A DNA stretch of 64,000 nucleotides from Mycolicibacterium helvum (GCF_010731895.1 NZ_AP022596.1:2046001-2110000); one strand, 5' to 3'; numbered from the stretch's first letter, positions 1 through 9,138 are shown. Notes: a model not told the origin generated them from the letters alone. Translations and numbers: made by a program.

Positions 1-650
1 ATGATCCGCTTGGTGGCCGCCACTGCCAGCGGGCCGTTGGCAGTGATCCGCTCGGCCAGTTCGATCGCGGCCTCCAGCGCATGCCCGGGCTCGGCCACCA
101 CGTTGACCAAGCCCAGTTCGTGGGCACGTGCGGCCGGCAGGTTCTCACCGGTCAGCGCCAGCTCCATCGCGATCTGGTACGGGATGCGCTGGGGCAGACG
201 CAGCAGCCCGCCGCCGCCGGCCACCAGGCCACGCTTGACCTCGGGGATGCCGAAAGCGGAGTCGCTGGCGGCCACGATCAAGTCGGTGGCCAGCGCCAGC
301 TCGGTCCCGCCTGCCAGGGCATAACCCTCGACCGCGGCAATGAGCGGCTTGAGCGGCGGACGCTCGGTGAAGCCGAGGCCGCGCCCCTCGGCCACGACGT
401 TCTCGCCGCGGGCGAAGGCCTTGAGGTCCATGCCCGCGCAGAACGAACCACCTGCTCCGGTGACGATGCCCACCGACAGCCCGGCGTCGCCGTCGAGCTC
501 GTCCATCGCGGCAGCAAGACCATTACTGACCGCGGCATTGACGGCGTTCTTGGCTTTGGGCCGGTTGATGGTGATGATCAGGATGCGGCCGCGGCGCTCG
601 GTGAGGACGGCAGGCTCTTCGGTAACGGCGTTTTCGCTCACGTTTGGCAT
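1..650 (-). CDS. echA1: Enoyl-CoA hydratase/isomerase family protein (EchA1-like), 3' end cut by window edge
   Basis: Crotonase-fold enzyme expected to hydrate trans-2-enoyl-CoA in beta-oxidation. Reading leftwards from the ATG at 650-648, about 216 codons are present without a stop. Family signatures are the SFCAGMDLKAF block (oxyanion-hole strand) near residue 70 and the YALAGGTELALATDLIVA block near residue 110, followed by FGIPEVKRGL and a C-terminal NGPLAVAATKR segment just before the edge, so only a few dozen residues are missing. The gene diverges from the acyltransferase operon that starts at 730. Its place beyond the wax synthase and lipC matches Rv0222 in the M. tuberculosis order. 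Substrate specificity cannot be read from the sequence. Confidence 0.88.
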   Translation of the reverse strand, partial: MPNVSENAVTEEPAVLTERRGRILIITINRPKAKNAVNAAVSNGLAAAMDELDGDAGLSVGIVTGAGGSFCAGMDLKAFARGENVVAEGRGLGFTERPPLKPLIAAVEGYALAGGTELALATDLIVAASDSAFGIPEVKRGLVAGGGGLLRLPQRIPYQIAMELALTGENLPAARAHELGLVNVVAEPGHALEAAIELAERITANGPLAVAATKRI

Positions 651-687
651 GGTAACGATCGAGGTACAGCGATCGTCGCCAGCCCGG

Positions 688-713
688 TACGATCAAAACT
701 AGAACACGTTTCA
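688..713 (+). promoter_or_regulatory. Candidate promoter with KstR-type operator
   Basis: The 14-mer TAGAACACGTTTCA at 700-713 is an exact fit to the published KstR consensus TnnAACnnGTTnnA (cholesterol-catabolism TetR repressor). A TANNNT -10 candidate, TACGAT, lies at 688-693 and would put the transcript start on the box. A strong AGGAGG Shine-Dalgarno follows at 720-725, with the GTG start at 730. A repressor bound here would block the operon 730-5332. Regulation by KstR is inferred from the motif only. Confidence 0.55.
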
Positions 714-729
714 ATTCCTAGGAGGATCC

Positions 730-1536
730 GTGAGCTCCATCGACGCGGAACGCACCGAATCGGCCAAATGGGATCCGGGCCTGGTGGAAAAGACGATGGG
801 CGTGCTGCGCCCGTTCCTCAAGCTGTATCACCGCAGTGAGGTCCGCGGGCTGGAGTCGTTCCCGCCCGGCGGCGCACTGGTGGTGTCCAACCACTCCGGC
901 GGCCTGTTCGCGATGGACGTACCGGTGTTCGCGCTGGGCTTCTATGACCATTTCGGGTACGACCGCCCCGTCTACACCCTGAGCCACGACCTGGTGCTGA
1001 CCGGTCCGACCGCCGGCTTCTTCATCAAGAACGGCTTCATCCGCGCGAATCACGAGAACGCCGACGAGGCGCTGCGTTCCGGCGGCGTGGTGGTGGTCTT
1101 CCCCGGTGGCGACTACGACGTCTACCGGCCGACCCTGGCTCAGAACAAGATCGACTTCGACGGCCGCACCGGCTACGTGCGGGCCGCGATCAACGCCGGC
1201 GTGCCAATCGTGCCCACGGTGGCCATCGGCGGTCAGGAGAGCCAGTTCTACCTCACCCGAGGCACCGGCCTGGCCAAGGCGCTGCGGCTGGACAAGCTGC
1301 TGCGAGCGAAGATCCTGCCCATCTCATTCGGCTTCCCGTTCGGGTTGAGCGCCGTCGTTCCGCTGAACGTCCCGCTGCCCACCAAGATCGTCGTACAGGT
1401 GCTCGAGCCGATCGACATCGCCGAGCAGTTCGGCGAGGACCCCGACATTCATGCCGTCGACGCCTACGTGCGCGGTGTGATGCAGCGGGCGCTCGACGAC
1501 CTGGCCGCGCAGCGCCGCCTGCCGGTGATCGGCTGA
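730..1536 (+). CDS. Lysophospholipid acyltransferase family protein (PlsC-like, Rv1428c type)
   Basis: A 268-residue acyltransferase that probably moves an acyl group onto a glycerophospholipid or related acceptor. The catalytic block is NHSGGLFAMD near residue 56, a form of the HxxxxD motif. The second block, VVVFPGGDYDVYRP near residue 125, corresponds to the family's FPEG-like acceptor region. The GTG start is chosen because AGGAGG sits 4 bases upstream. The stop overlaps the fadD12 start (TGATG), so the two are translationally coupled. By order it matches Rv1428c next to fadD12 and lipO in M. tuberculosis. The acceptor lipid is unknown; a link to acyl-CoAs supplied by the next gene is inferred from the operon. 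Confidence 0.82.
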   Translation: MSSIDAERTESAKWDPGLVEKTMGVLRPFLKLYHRSEVRGLESFPPGGALVVSNHSGGLFAMDVPVFALGFYDHFGYDRPVYTLSHDLVLTGPTAGFFIKNGFIRANHENADEALRSGGVVVVFPGGDYDVYRPTLAQNKIDFDGRTGYVRAAINAGVPIVPTVAIGGQESQFYLTRGTGLAKALRLDKLLRAKILPISFGFPFGLSAVVPLNVPLPTKIVVQVLEPIDIAEQFGEDPDIHAVDAYVRGVMQRALDDLAAQRRLPVIG

Positions 1537-3191
1537 TGGATCTACTGGCCCGGCTGACCTCGGTCGGCGACGCAGTTGTCACGCTGGCCAAGGCCGGCTT
1601 CCTGACCCCGATGCGCCCGGACCGGACGGTGCGGATGGTCGCGGCCGCGCGCGACGAGGGACTGACGATCGCCACCGGGTTCGCGACGGCCGCCGCCCGC
1701 CGCCCGGACAGCCCCGGCCTGATCGACGAGCTGGGCACACTGACCTGGCGCGAGCTCGACGAGCGCGCCCATGCCTTGGCCGCCGCGCTGCAGCAGCTGC
1801 CGGCCGGGACACCCCAAGTGGTCGGCATCATGTGCCGCAACCACCGCGGCTTCGTCGAGTCGCTGATCGCGGCCACCCGCATCGGCGCCGACGTCCTGCT
1901 GCTGAACACCTCGTTCGCCGGACCCGCGCTGGCCGAGGTGGTCAACCGTGAGCAGGCCGACGTCGTCATCTACGACGAGGAGTTCACCGAGTCGGTGGAC
2001 CGGGCGCTGGCCGACCGACCACAAGCGGCCCGAATCCTCGCGTGGACCGACGCGGCTACCGGATCTGATGTCGCCGGCCCAGCGGCTCCGGCCACGCCCA
2101 CCGTCGAAAAACTGATCGCCACCCACACCGGACAGCGGGCCACCAAAACCGGCCGCAAGAGCCGGCTCATCCTGCTGACCTCGGGCACCACCGGAACGCC
2201 CAAGGGCGCCAAGCACTCCGGTGGCGGGGCCGGCAATCTCGTCGCAATCCTGAGCCGCACGCCGTGGCGGCTGGGCGAGACCACGGTGGTCGTCGCACCG
2301 ATGTTCCACGCCTGGGGCTTCTCGCAGTTGGTGTTCTCCTCGGCGATGGCCTGCACGGTGGTAACCCGCCGCAAGTTCGATCCGGAGGCGACGCTGGCGC
2401 TGGTCGACAAGTATCAGGCCACCGGATTGTGTGTGGTGCCGGTGATGTTCGACCGCATCATGGATCTTCCCGACGATGTCCGCCAGCGCTACAGCGGCCG
2501 CTCACTGCGGTTCGCAGCATGCTCGGGGTCGCGGATGCGGCCCGATGTCGTCACCACATTCATGGACGAGTTCGGCGACGTCATCTACAACAACTACAAC
2601 GCGACCGAGGCGGGCATGATCGCCACCGCGACCCCGGCCGACCTGCGGGTCGCACCCGACACCGCGGGTAAGCCGGCCGCCGGCACCGAGATCCGGATCT
2701 ACGACGACGAATTCGGACCGGTCCCCACCGGGGAGGTCGGGCGGATCTTCGTCAAGAACTCCACCCAGTTCGACGGCTACACCTCGGGCAATACCAAGGA
2801 CTTTCACGACGGCTTCATGTCCTCGGGCGATATCGGCCGCCTCGATGCGGCCGGCCGGCTGTTCGTCGTGGGCCGCGACGACGAGATGATCGTCTCCGGC
2901 GGCGAGAACGTCTATCCGATCGAGGTGGAGAAGACGCTCGCCGGGCATCCGGAGGTGGCCGAGGCCACCGTGCTCGGCGTCGAGGACGAACAATACGGTC
3001 AACGGCTGGTCGCCTTCGTGGTGCTCACCGACGGAGCGAGCGCAGGCTCCGACGACCTCAAAGCCCATGTCCGGGGGAACCTGGCCAACTACAAGGTCCC
3101 GCGGGAGATCACCATCCTGACCGAGCTCCCGCGCGGCAGCACTGGCAAGATCCTGCGTAATGAACTCATCGCTCGCACGTCTGACGGCTAA
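1536..3191 (+). CDS. fadD12: Acyl-CoA synthetase (AMP-dependent), FadD12-like
   Basis: A 551-residue member of the ANL superfamily that activates a carboxylic acid to acyl-AMP and then acyl-CoA. The nucleotide-binding loop LTSGTTGTPKGAKHS is near residue 215. The adenylate motif NNYNATEAG is near residue 352, the hinge region SSGDIGRL...VGRDDEMIVSGGENVYP is near 430-460, and the catalytic-lysine motif PRGSTGKILRNEL is at the C-terminus, so all landmarks are intact. It sits in the middle of a tightly overlapping operon: its ATG overlaps the acyltransferase stop, and lipO begins 31 bases before its own stop. Order and length match fadD12 (Rv1427c). With the upstream KstR-type box, a role in processing sterol or fatty side chains is plausible but inferred. 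Confidence 0.87.
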   Translation: MDLLARLTSVGDAVVTLAKAGFLTPMRPDRTVRMVAAARDEGLTIATGFATAAARRPDSPGLIDELGTLTWRELDERAHALAAALQQLPAGTPQVVGIMCRNHRGFVESLIAATRIGADVLLLNTSFAGPALAEVVNREQADVVIYDEEFTESVDRALADRPQAARILAWTDAATGSDVAGPAAPATPTVEKLIATHTGQRATKTGRKSRLILLTSGTTGTPKGAKHSGGGAGNLVAILSRTPWRLGETTVVVAPMFHAWGFSQLVFSSAMACTVVTRRKFDPEATLALVDKYQATGLCVVPVMFDRIMDLPDDVRQRYSGRSLRFAACSGSRMRPDVVTTFMDEFGDVIYNNYNATEAGMIATATPADLRVAPDTAGKPAAGTEIRIYDDEFGPVPTGEVGRIFVKNSTQFDGYTSGNTKDFHDGFMSSGDIGRLDAAGRLFVVGRDDEMIVSGGENVYPIEVEKTLAGHPEVAEATVLGVEDEQYGQRLVAFVVLTDGASAGSDDLKAHVRGNLANYKVPREITILTELPRGSTGKILRNELIARTSDG

Positions 3192-4446
3192 GCTGCGGCG
3201 CCCGCGCCCGCTGGCGCGTGCCATCGTCGAATTAACCAATGCCGCCAACGGGTTTCGCCCGCTGGGCCGCAAAGGCTACAAAACGCTGGCGCTGTTCTGG
3301 TTTGGCTGGCCCACCTCGGAGCTACCGCTGCTCTACCTGGCGGGCTCGGTGCTCGACGCCGCGCGCCGCGGGCTGCGTGGCGATTTCCGCGGCCGGCGCG
3401 GATTCGCGGCTCTGGCACTGACCGCGCTGTCCTGGCCGATCCTGGTGGCCATCCAGCGCCGAAATGTGACCACCCCGAAGCCGGTGCTGCGCGCCGCCCT
3501 GGTCGACGGCCTCGGCGAGGATTACCTCGACGTCCTCGACACCCTGCCGAGCACCCCGTCCCCGTCCGGGCGGCCGACGGCCTGGCGGACCACCTGGGCG
3601 CGGCGGCAGTACGTGGAGAAGACCAATATCGTCAGCTACGGGCCGCACGGCCGGGCCAACCTGGCCGACGTGTGGCGGCGCCGGGACCTGCCGCGCGACG
3701 GCAAGGCGCCGGTGCTGCTCGAGGTGCCCGGCGGGGCGTGGGCGATCGGCTGGCGCCGCCCGCAGGCCTACCCATTGATGAGCCACCTCGCCGACCGCGG
3801 CTGGATCTGCGTGGCTATGAATTACCGTGTCAGCCCGGCACATACCTGGCCGGACCACATCGTCGACGTCAAACGTGCGCTGGCGTGGGTGAAGGCCAAT
3901 ATCGCCGATTACGGCGGCGACCCCGATTTTGTCGCGATCACCGGCGGCTCGGCCGGTGGCCATCTGGCTGCGCTGGCCGCGTTGACCCCGAACGACCCCG
4001 AGTACCAGCCCGGCTTCCCGGACGCCGACACCTCGGTGGTGGCCGCCGTGCCGGTGTACGGCCGCTACGACTGGTTCACCGCCCACGGCGAGGGCCGCCG
4101 CGAGTTCATCGGTTATCTCGAACGATTCGTGGTCAAACGGCAGTTCACCAGATTCCGCGAGATCTACACCGCCGCGTCGCCGATCCGCCGGTTGCGTGCC
4201 GACGCCCCGCCGTTCTTCATCCTGCATGGCGAAAACGATTCGCTGATCCCGGTCGGCGAGGCACGCGAATTCGTCGAGCAGTTCCGCGATGTGTCGCAAT
4301 CGCCGGTGCTCTACGCCGAATTGCCAGGAGCCCAGCACGCCTTCGACATATTCTCTTCACCGCGGGCGCATAACTCGGCCGATGCCGTCGGGCAGTTCCT
4401 CTCCTGGGTGTACGCCAGCCGGATGAAGAAGGAGCCTGGTGCGTAG
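3160..4446 (+). CDS. lipO: Alpha/beta hydrolase, LipO-like carboxylesterase
   Basis: A 428-residue esterase of the hormone-sensitive-lipase/carboxylesterase group. The oxyanion segment is VPGGAW in place of the usual HGGG. The nucleophile elbow GGSAGGH puts the serine near residue 264. The acid (GENDSLIP) and histidine (GAQHAFD) follow in the expected order. About 130 residues precede the catalytic domain, including a hydrophobic stretch near 40-60, so membrane association is possible. The start at 3160 lies within fadD12; a later start cannot be excluded. The stop overlaps the GTG of the DUF4436 gene. It resembles the second esterase gene at 6806-8002, so the two are probably paralogues. Confidence 0.82.
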   Translation: MNSSLARLTAKLRRPRPLARAIVELTNAANGFRPLGRKGYKTLALFWFGWPTSELPLLYLAGSVLDAARRGLRGDFRGRRGFAALALTALSWPILVAIQRRNVTTPKPVLRAALVDGLGEDYLDVLDTLPSTPSPSGRPTAWRTTWARRQYVEKTNIVSYGPHGRANLADVWRRRDLPRDGKAPVLLEVPGGAWAIGWRRPQAYPLMSHLADRGWICVAMNYRVSPAHTWPDHIVDVKRALAWVKANIADYGGDPDFVAITGGSAGGHLAALAALTPNDPEYQPGFPDADTSVVAAVPVYGRYDWFTAHGEGRREFIGYLERFVVKRQFTRFREIYTAASPIRRLRADAPPFFILHGENDSLIPVGEAREFVEQFRDVSQSPVLYAELPGAQHAFDIFSSPRAHNSADAVGQFLSWVYASRMKKEPGA

Positions 4447-5332
4447 ACAGATTCGGCGCGTGCGCGATATCGGCCTGAGGCGGTTGGCCCTCGTTTTCTT
4501 CATTCTGGTCGCCGTCATGTCAGCGAGCGTCACCGGATACCTCACCAGCAGGCACAGCACCAATCAGAACAGTTATTTCGGTGACGTCGACAATCCCGAT
4601 GCCGTCGACGTCACCGTCTGGATTTCGCGTGTCGACGCGACGACGCAATCACTGGCGGTGACCGTCGTAGACATCCACCCGACCGGGACGCTGGCCAACC
4701 CCAATGGCACCTTCGCCCAGGACACAACGGTGACCACCGCCGCCGTCGGCAACTGGCAGGCCCAGATCAAGGCCGGTGATCCCGCGCCGGATATCGATCA
4801 ACGAGTCAGCATCTACGGCGCGGTCACCGACTACCCGTTCGATCGCTACACCGGCCGGCTGGAAGTGCATGCCTACAACGCCGAAAACGCCGATTTCCCG
4901 GTATCCCTCACCGTGTTGAACACCGACCCGTTCTTCGGGATCAACACCAAGGCCGACGCCTCGCCGAACGGCGGCGCGGCGGTGAACCTCGGGGTCTACC
5001 GCAGCATGCCCACCCTGATCTTCGCCGTGTTCGTCATGGTGCTGATGCTGGGCCTGGCAATAGGCGCCCTGGTCGCGGCCTTCTACGTACTGCACTGGCG
5101 GCGCGGTCTGATCTTCCCAGCCTGTTCGATGATGGCGGCCATCCTGTTCGCCTTGATCCCGCTGCGCAACGCGGTGCCCGGCAATCCACCGATCGGATCG
5201 ATCATCGACTTCGGGTCGTTCTTCATCGCCGAAGCCGTCATCTCAATCGCGTTGATCTCCAGCATCGTGGTGGGCTTCCGTCATCAGCGCAGCATCGAAC
5301 GCGCCGAGGAAGAACCCCAACCTGCGAGCTAG
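4439..5332 (+). CDS. DUF4436 family membrane protein (first of two in the window)
   Basis: A 297-residue membrane protein of unknown function. One transmembrane helix lies near residues 15-35. A large extracytoplasmic beta-rich domain of about 150 residues follows, then three closely packed helices near residues 185-285. The PLRNAVPGNPPIGSIID signature between the last helices has a clear counterpart, PIRNVLPGDPPPGSWID, in the protein encoded at 26697-27590, which has the same topology; this supports the family call. It starts at a GTG overlapping the lipO stop and closes the acyltransferase-fadD12-lipO operon. Its stop overlaps by 4 bases the stop of the convergent wax synthase gene. Confidence 0.78.
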   Translation: MRRQIRRVRDIGLRRLALVFFILVAVMSASVTGYLTSRHSTNQNSYFGDVDNPDAVDVTVWISRVDATTQSLAVTVVDIHPTGTLANPNGTFAQDTTVTTAAVGNWQAQIKAGDPAPDIDQRVSIYGAVTDYPFDRYTGRLEVHAYNAENADFPVSLTVLNTDPFFGINTKADASPNGGAAVNLGVYRSMPTLIFAVFVMVLMLGLAIGALVAAFYVLHWRRGLIFPACSMMAAILFALIPLRNAVPGNPPIGSIIDFGSFFIAEAVISIALISSIVVGFRHQRSIERAEEEPQPAS

Positions 5333-6747
5333 GCCTGCGCCATGGCGGTCTCCACGACCGCCAGCTCACCGGAAAGCCCTGCAGCCACTCGGATTTCGGA
5401 AAACGCCTCGAGCATCGCGTCGGTGACTTCGTGCGGATCGCCGACCGTGGAGCCGTCGGTGAGCACCGAGATGTTGAGCTGGTCCACGTAACTCCACACG
5501 GTGATGTTCAACCCGCTGCCCGCGGTAAGCGGACCGACGGAGTAGATCTCGGTGACCAGCGCACCACCGACGCGGCCATGTTCACGCGGGCCGGGCACAT
5601 TCGAGATGGGCAGGTTCAGCACCTTGTTCTGGCCGTCCCTGGTGGACAACCACTTGAACAGGGCTTGAGCCGGTGCGGGCGGCAGGTACGTCGACCACCG
5701 GCTGATTAACTCCGGCCCGACGAGGTGGTGGCCTTCCTTGGCCAACACCGCGGCATCGTGGGTCTGCCGCACCCGCTCCAACGGATCGGCGACCTCCACG
5801 GGCACAGCCACCATCATGCCGGTGAAGAAGTTGCCCGACACCCGGTCCGGGTCGAAGTTGAAGCTCACCGGCACCGAAGCCAAGAGTGGATGATTCGCCT
5901 TACCGTCGTAGCGCAACAGCAGCGTTCGCAGCGCCCCGGCCGCGGTGGCAAGCACCAGGTCGTTGATAGTCACGCCGAGGAGCTTGCTGGTCTCCTTGAA
6001 CTCGGCGAGCGCCAAAGTCGCAGTGGCGAAACGTCGTTGGGGGTCGAGCATGTGGTTCATGAACGACGGCGGCGGGGTGAACGGCATGGTCAGCTCGGGT
6101 GACAGCTTACGAGAGCTATTCCGCACTCGCCGCATTCCGTCAGCCGTGTACTTGATCACGCCGGGCAGCCGCGACAGCTGGCGCAGATGGTCGGTGAACG
6201 CCGAGCGCACCAGGTCGCCGCTGGCCGGTGCGGGGTCGGTCGGAAAATCTTGGTCCGGATCGGGGCCGGTCTGCAGATCCATCCCGCGGGCCATCAGGTT
6301 GCCGGAGGCGACCCCGTCGGCCAGAGCGTGGTGGATCTTGCCGACGACCGCGATTCGGCCATTGGCCAGCCCTTCGACGAAGTACATCTCCCACAGCGGT
6401 CGGCTGCGGTCCAGCGGAGTGCTGGCGATCTCCCCGATCGCCTCGTCGAGCTCGCGACGGCCACCCGGCTGCCGCACCCGCCACGGGCGGATGTGGTACT
6501 CGAGATCGACATCGCAGTTCTCCCGCCACATCGGGTGGTGGAATTTGAACGGGATGTTGACCAACTGGTAGCGGAACGGGTCGAGTTTGTAGAGCCGGCC
6601 ACGGATGACCTGGCGGAACTCCTCGACGCCGAAACTGCGGTCGCCGACACCCTGTAAATCGATGACCGCGATTTTGAGGGTGTGCATGTGCACATTGGGT
6701 GCCTCGCTGTACAACAGCACCGCATCCCAGCCACGCAGTCTCTTCAT
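5329..6747 (-). CDS. Wax ester synthase/diacylglycerol acyltransferase (WS/DGAT)
   Basis: A 472-residue bifunctional acyltransferase that esterifies diacylglycerol or long-chain alcohols with acyl-CoA to make triacylglycerol or wax ester. The catalytic HHxxxDG motif is intact as KIHHALADGVASG near residue 138, and the C-terminal LPISNVPGPREHG block typical of the family is present. The ATG at 6747 has AGGG upstream. Position is ambiguous: next to lipC and echA1 it matches Rv0221, but it also faces a fadD12-lipO-DUF4436 operon as Rv1425 does. lipC lies 58 bases upstream on the same strand, so lipC and this gene may form one transcript that would supply and store acyl chains. Confidence 0.87.
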   Translation of the reverse strand: MKRLRGWDAVLLYSEAPNVHMHTLKIAVIDLQGVGDRSFGVEEFRQVIRGRLYKLDPFRYQLVNIPFKFHHPMWRENCDVDLEYHIRPWRVRQPGGRRELDEAIGEIASTPLDRSRPLWEMYFVEGLANGRIAVVGKIHHALADGVASGNLMARGMDLQTGPDPDQDFPTDPAPASGDLVRSAFTDHLRQLSRLPGVIKYTADGMRRVRNSSRKLSPELTMPFTPPPSFMNHMLDPQRRFATATLALAEFKETSKLLGVTINDLVLATAAGALRTLLLRYDGKANHPLLASVPVSFNFDPDRVSGNFFTGMMVAVPVEVADPLERVRQTHDAAVLAKEGHHLVGPELISRWSTYLPPAPAQALFKWLSTRDGQNKVLNLPISNVPGPREHGRVGGALVTEIYSVGPLTAGSGLNITVWSYVDQLNISVLTDGSTVGDPHEVTDAMLEAFSEIRVAAGLSGELAVVETAMAQA

Positions 6748-6805
6748 CGCTGAACCCTCTTCACCCGGTATGCCACGTGCTCGGGACCCTACAACCGGTG
6801 CGGGC

Positions 6806-8002
6806 TCAGATCACCTCTTTGGTGGACATGGCGCCGCGGTCGCGGTGAATCTGGTTGAGGAACAGTCCGATTGCGGTGGCGACCGACCCGGTGCGCGCAC
6901 CGTCGGTCATGTCGAAACCGTGACCGGCACCGGGCAATTCAACGTAGCTGACGGCAGAGCGGGACACCCCGCGCAGCCGTTCGACGAAGGAACGGGCCTG
7001 CTCGACGGGAATCACGCTGTCACCGGAGCCATGCACCACCAAGAAGGGCGGCGCCTTGGGATGGATCCGCGCGATCGGCGAGGCCTTGCGGAAAAGGTCA
7101 CCGTGGCGGCTCTGTTTCTTGTTGACCACCACGCGCTCCAGGAAGTCCACGAAGCGGGTGCGCTCGGGAGTCGAGCGATCTTCCCAGTCATAGCGCCCGT
7201 AGATGCCGACGACGGCGTCGACGGCGGTGTCCGACCCCGCCGGCAGGTGCGCCTGGTACTCGGGGTCGTCGATCGTCAGGCCGGCCAATGCGGCGAGGTG
7301 ACCGCCGGCCGAACACCCGGCCACGGCAACAAAATTACGGTCGCCGCCGAAGCGGTCGACGTTGGCGCGGGCCCAGGCGATCGCGGCCTTGACATCGTGA
7401 ATATGCCGCGGCCACCGATGGTGGGGCGCAACGCGGTAATCGATCGACAGGCACACCCAGCCCTTGGCAGCCAGATGGGACATCAGCGCGTACCCCTGCA
7501 GAATCCGGCTGCCGTGCACCCAGGCACCGCCGGGCAGGAACACCATGACCGGAGCGGGTTCGGCGGGCAGATCGTCACGGCGCCAGACGTCGAGGAGCTG
7601 TGCAGGGTCGTCGCCGTAGCGCACCGACGACCGGTACAGATGCTTGCGGTGTTCCAGGGCATTCAAGACCGGTGGCGTCCGCTCGGGCGCCGGCCACTCG
7701 ATCTGCAGATCCTCGGTGGCGACGACACCGCGAAGCCCCTCCTCGGACACCGCACGGGTGCTTTCCCGCTCAGTCTTGCGCACCTCGCCCGCACCGGGGC
7801 GCAACCACGAACGCGCGGCCGCACCGACCAGCTCAGGCATCTGCCGGGCACCCCAGACACTCATCGCGGTGGCGGCGCCAAGCGGCTCGAGATGCTTGCC
7901 GACTATCGGCAGCTGGGCCGAGGCCACACTCATGGCCAGCAGGTAATCAGCCGGACCGGCCTGCATCAGCCAGCGAGCCGTCGTCCACGGTCGTACCGTC
8001 AT
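6806..8002 (-). CDS. lipC: Alpha/beta hydrolase, LipC-like esterase
   Basis: A 398-residue esterase close in length to M. tuberculosis LipC (Rv0220), which also precedes a WS/DGAT gene. The oxyanion segment is LPGGAW, the nucleophile elbow is GCSAGGH, the acid lies in HGSGDSVIP and the histidine in GAGHGFDM. The first ~110 residues lie outside the hydrolase core, as in LipO. No classical signal peptide is obvious. The same-strand WS/DGAT gene follows 58 bases downstream, suggesting shared transcription and a role in short-chain ester turnover around storage lipids. Cell-surface location is known for LipC of M. tuberculosis and only presumed here. Confidence 0.82.
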   Translation of the reverse strand: MTVRPWTTARWLMQAGPADYLLAMSVASAQLPIVGKHLEPLGAATAMSVWGARQMPELVGAAARSWLRPGAGEVRKTERESTRAVSEEGLRGVVATEDLQIEWPAPERTPPVLNALEHRKHLYRSSVRYGDDPAQLLDVWRRDDLPAEPAPVMVFLPGGAWVHGSRILQGYALMSHLAAKGWVCLSIDYRVAPHHRWPRHIHDVKAAIAWARANVDRFGGDRNFVAVAGCSAGGHLAALAGLTIDDPEYQAHLPAGSDTAVDAVVGIYGRYDWEDRSTPERTRFVDFLERVVVNKKQSRHGDLFRKASPIARIHPKAPPFLVVHGSGDSVIPVEQARSFVERLRGVSRSAVSYVELPGAGHGFDMTDGARTGSVATAIGLFLNQIHRDRGAMSTKEVI

Positions 8003-8145
8003 GGCGCGAGCCTACCTCGCCCACTGCGCGGCAAACGACAAATTCCCCGGAATGTTCACTGCTTTGCTGGACATGGGGCAGATCCGCCGCGCTCCAAGGC
8101 ATACCGCCGCACCTGACGTTTGCCCGTACGCGTCAATTGCGCGTA

Positions 8146-9138
8146 TCAGTGACCGGCGTTGCGAGCCAGATCGATAGCGAATTGATTCACAAAATGACCC
8201 GGGCCGGGATCACCACGTCCGCACGACCCGTCGGAGTCACCAGGACGTTTGACCCACAGGAAGGCGTCGATGTGGCCGTTGCCGGTGGCCGTGGTGGGTT
8301 GGACCCCAAGGGCCCGCCCGCTGGGATTGCACCAATACAATTCGCCGCCGGCCGGTCCATTGCCATTGCGCGATGTGTCGATCACGTAGGGCTTGCCGCC
8401 GGTCATACCCGAAACCGCTTCGCCATAACCGATTTCCTCGTCGGTGGTCAAGAAGTTCGAGGTGTTGAGGCTGAAGCCTCGCGCGCGGTCGATCCCGACC
8501 TGGTTGAGCCGGTTGGCGATCTCCTCGGCGGGCAGCCAACGCGAATGCCCGGCATCGATGTACACGGCGGCCGCCGGGTTGCGGGTCAGGGTGTCCACGC
8601 CGTATCGGATCAGGTCGAAGCGCTCCTGACGCGCACTACCCGACAGGCAGTCCGCCATATCGAGCGCATCGGGCTCGAGGATGATCGTGACCGGTCCCCC
8701 GCCGATCTGGGCCGACACACCGTCGATCCACTGGCGGTAGGCGTCGGCCGACCCGAACCCACCCGAAGCGAAGCTTCCGCAGTCGCGATTCGGGAGCGAA
8801 TACATGGCCAGCATCGGCATGGCGCCTGCCGCCCACGCCCCGGTCAGGTACTTGGTGACCGCGGCACCCGGGACCAGGTTGTCGATCCAGTAGGCCTGCG
8901 GCGTATTGGCGATATAGGCCAGCTCGGGGCTGTCGGGGTTGGCGCGCGAGGCGCGCATGGCCGCCGAGTTCGGATCGACGTAGAAGGGCGACCCGCCGAT
9001 CGGTGCGGAGTCGTCGGCCAACCGTATCGCGGGCCCGGCGTGCACCGGTTCAGTGGCCAGAACCATCCCGGCGACGACAGCAGCCGTAAGAAGGGGAGCG
9101 ATCCACCGCGCGACCGCGCCAGCAGCTGAGGATGTCAC
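8146..9138 (-). CDS. Secreted glycoside hydrolase family 6 cellulase-like protein
   Basis: A 330-residue enzyme expected to cleave beta-1,4-glucan. The N-terminus is a signal peptide (hydrophobic core near residues 12-28, likely cleavage near VHA-GP). GH6 landmarks are YSLPNRDCG near 115, the catalytic-acid motif ILEPDALD near 153, and the C-terminal KPYVIDTSRNG and FLWVKRPGDSDG blocks. No cellulose-binding module is attached. The start is a GTG at 9138, divergent from an amidohydrolase gene. M. tuberculosis carries a related enzyme, CelA1, but at another locus, so the gene has no counterpart in the conserved order here. Whether the target is environmental cellulose or a self-made glucan cannot be told. 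Confidence 0.88.
   Translation of the reverse strand: MTSSAAGAVARWIAPLLTAAVVAGMVLATEPVHAGPAIRLADDSAPIGGSPFYVDPNSAAMRASRANPDSPELAYIANTPQAYWIDNLVPGAAVTKYLTGAWAAGAMPMLAMYSLPNRDCGSFASGGFGSADAYRQWIDGVSAQIGGGPVTIILEPDALDMADCLSGSARQERFDLIRYGVDTLTRNPAAAVYIDAGHSRWLPAEEIANRLNQVGIDRARGFSLNTSNFLTTDEEIGYGEAVSGMTGGKPYVIDTSRNGNGPAGGELYWCNPSGRALGVQPTTATGNGHIDAFLWVKRPGDSDGSCGRGDPGPGHFVNQFAIDLARNAGH

Noticed and set aside
6605..8116. Open frame of 503 codons on the plus strand
   Set aside because: It runs opposite lipC and has no recognisable domain.
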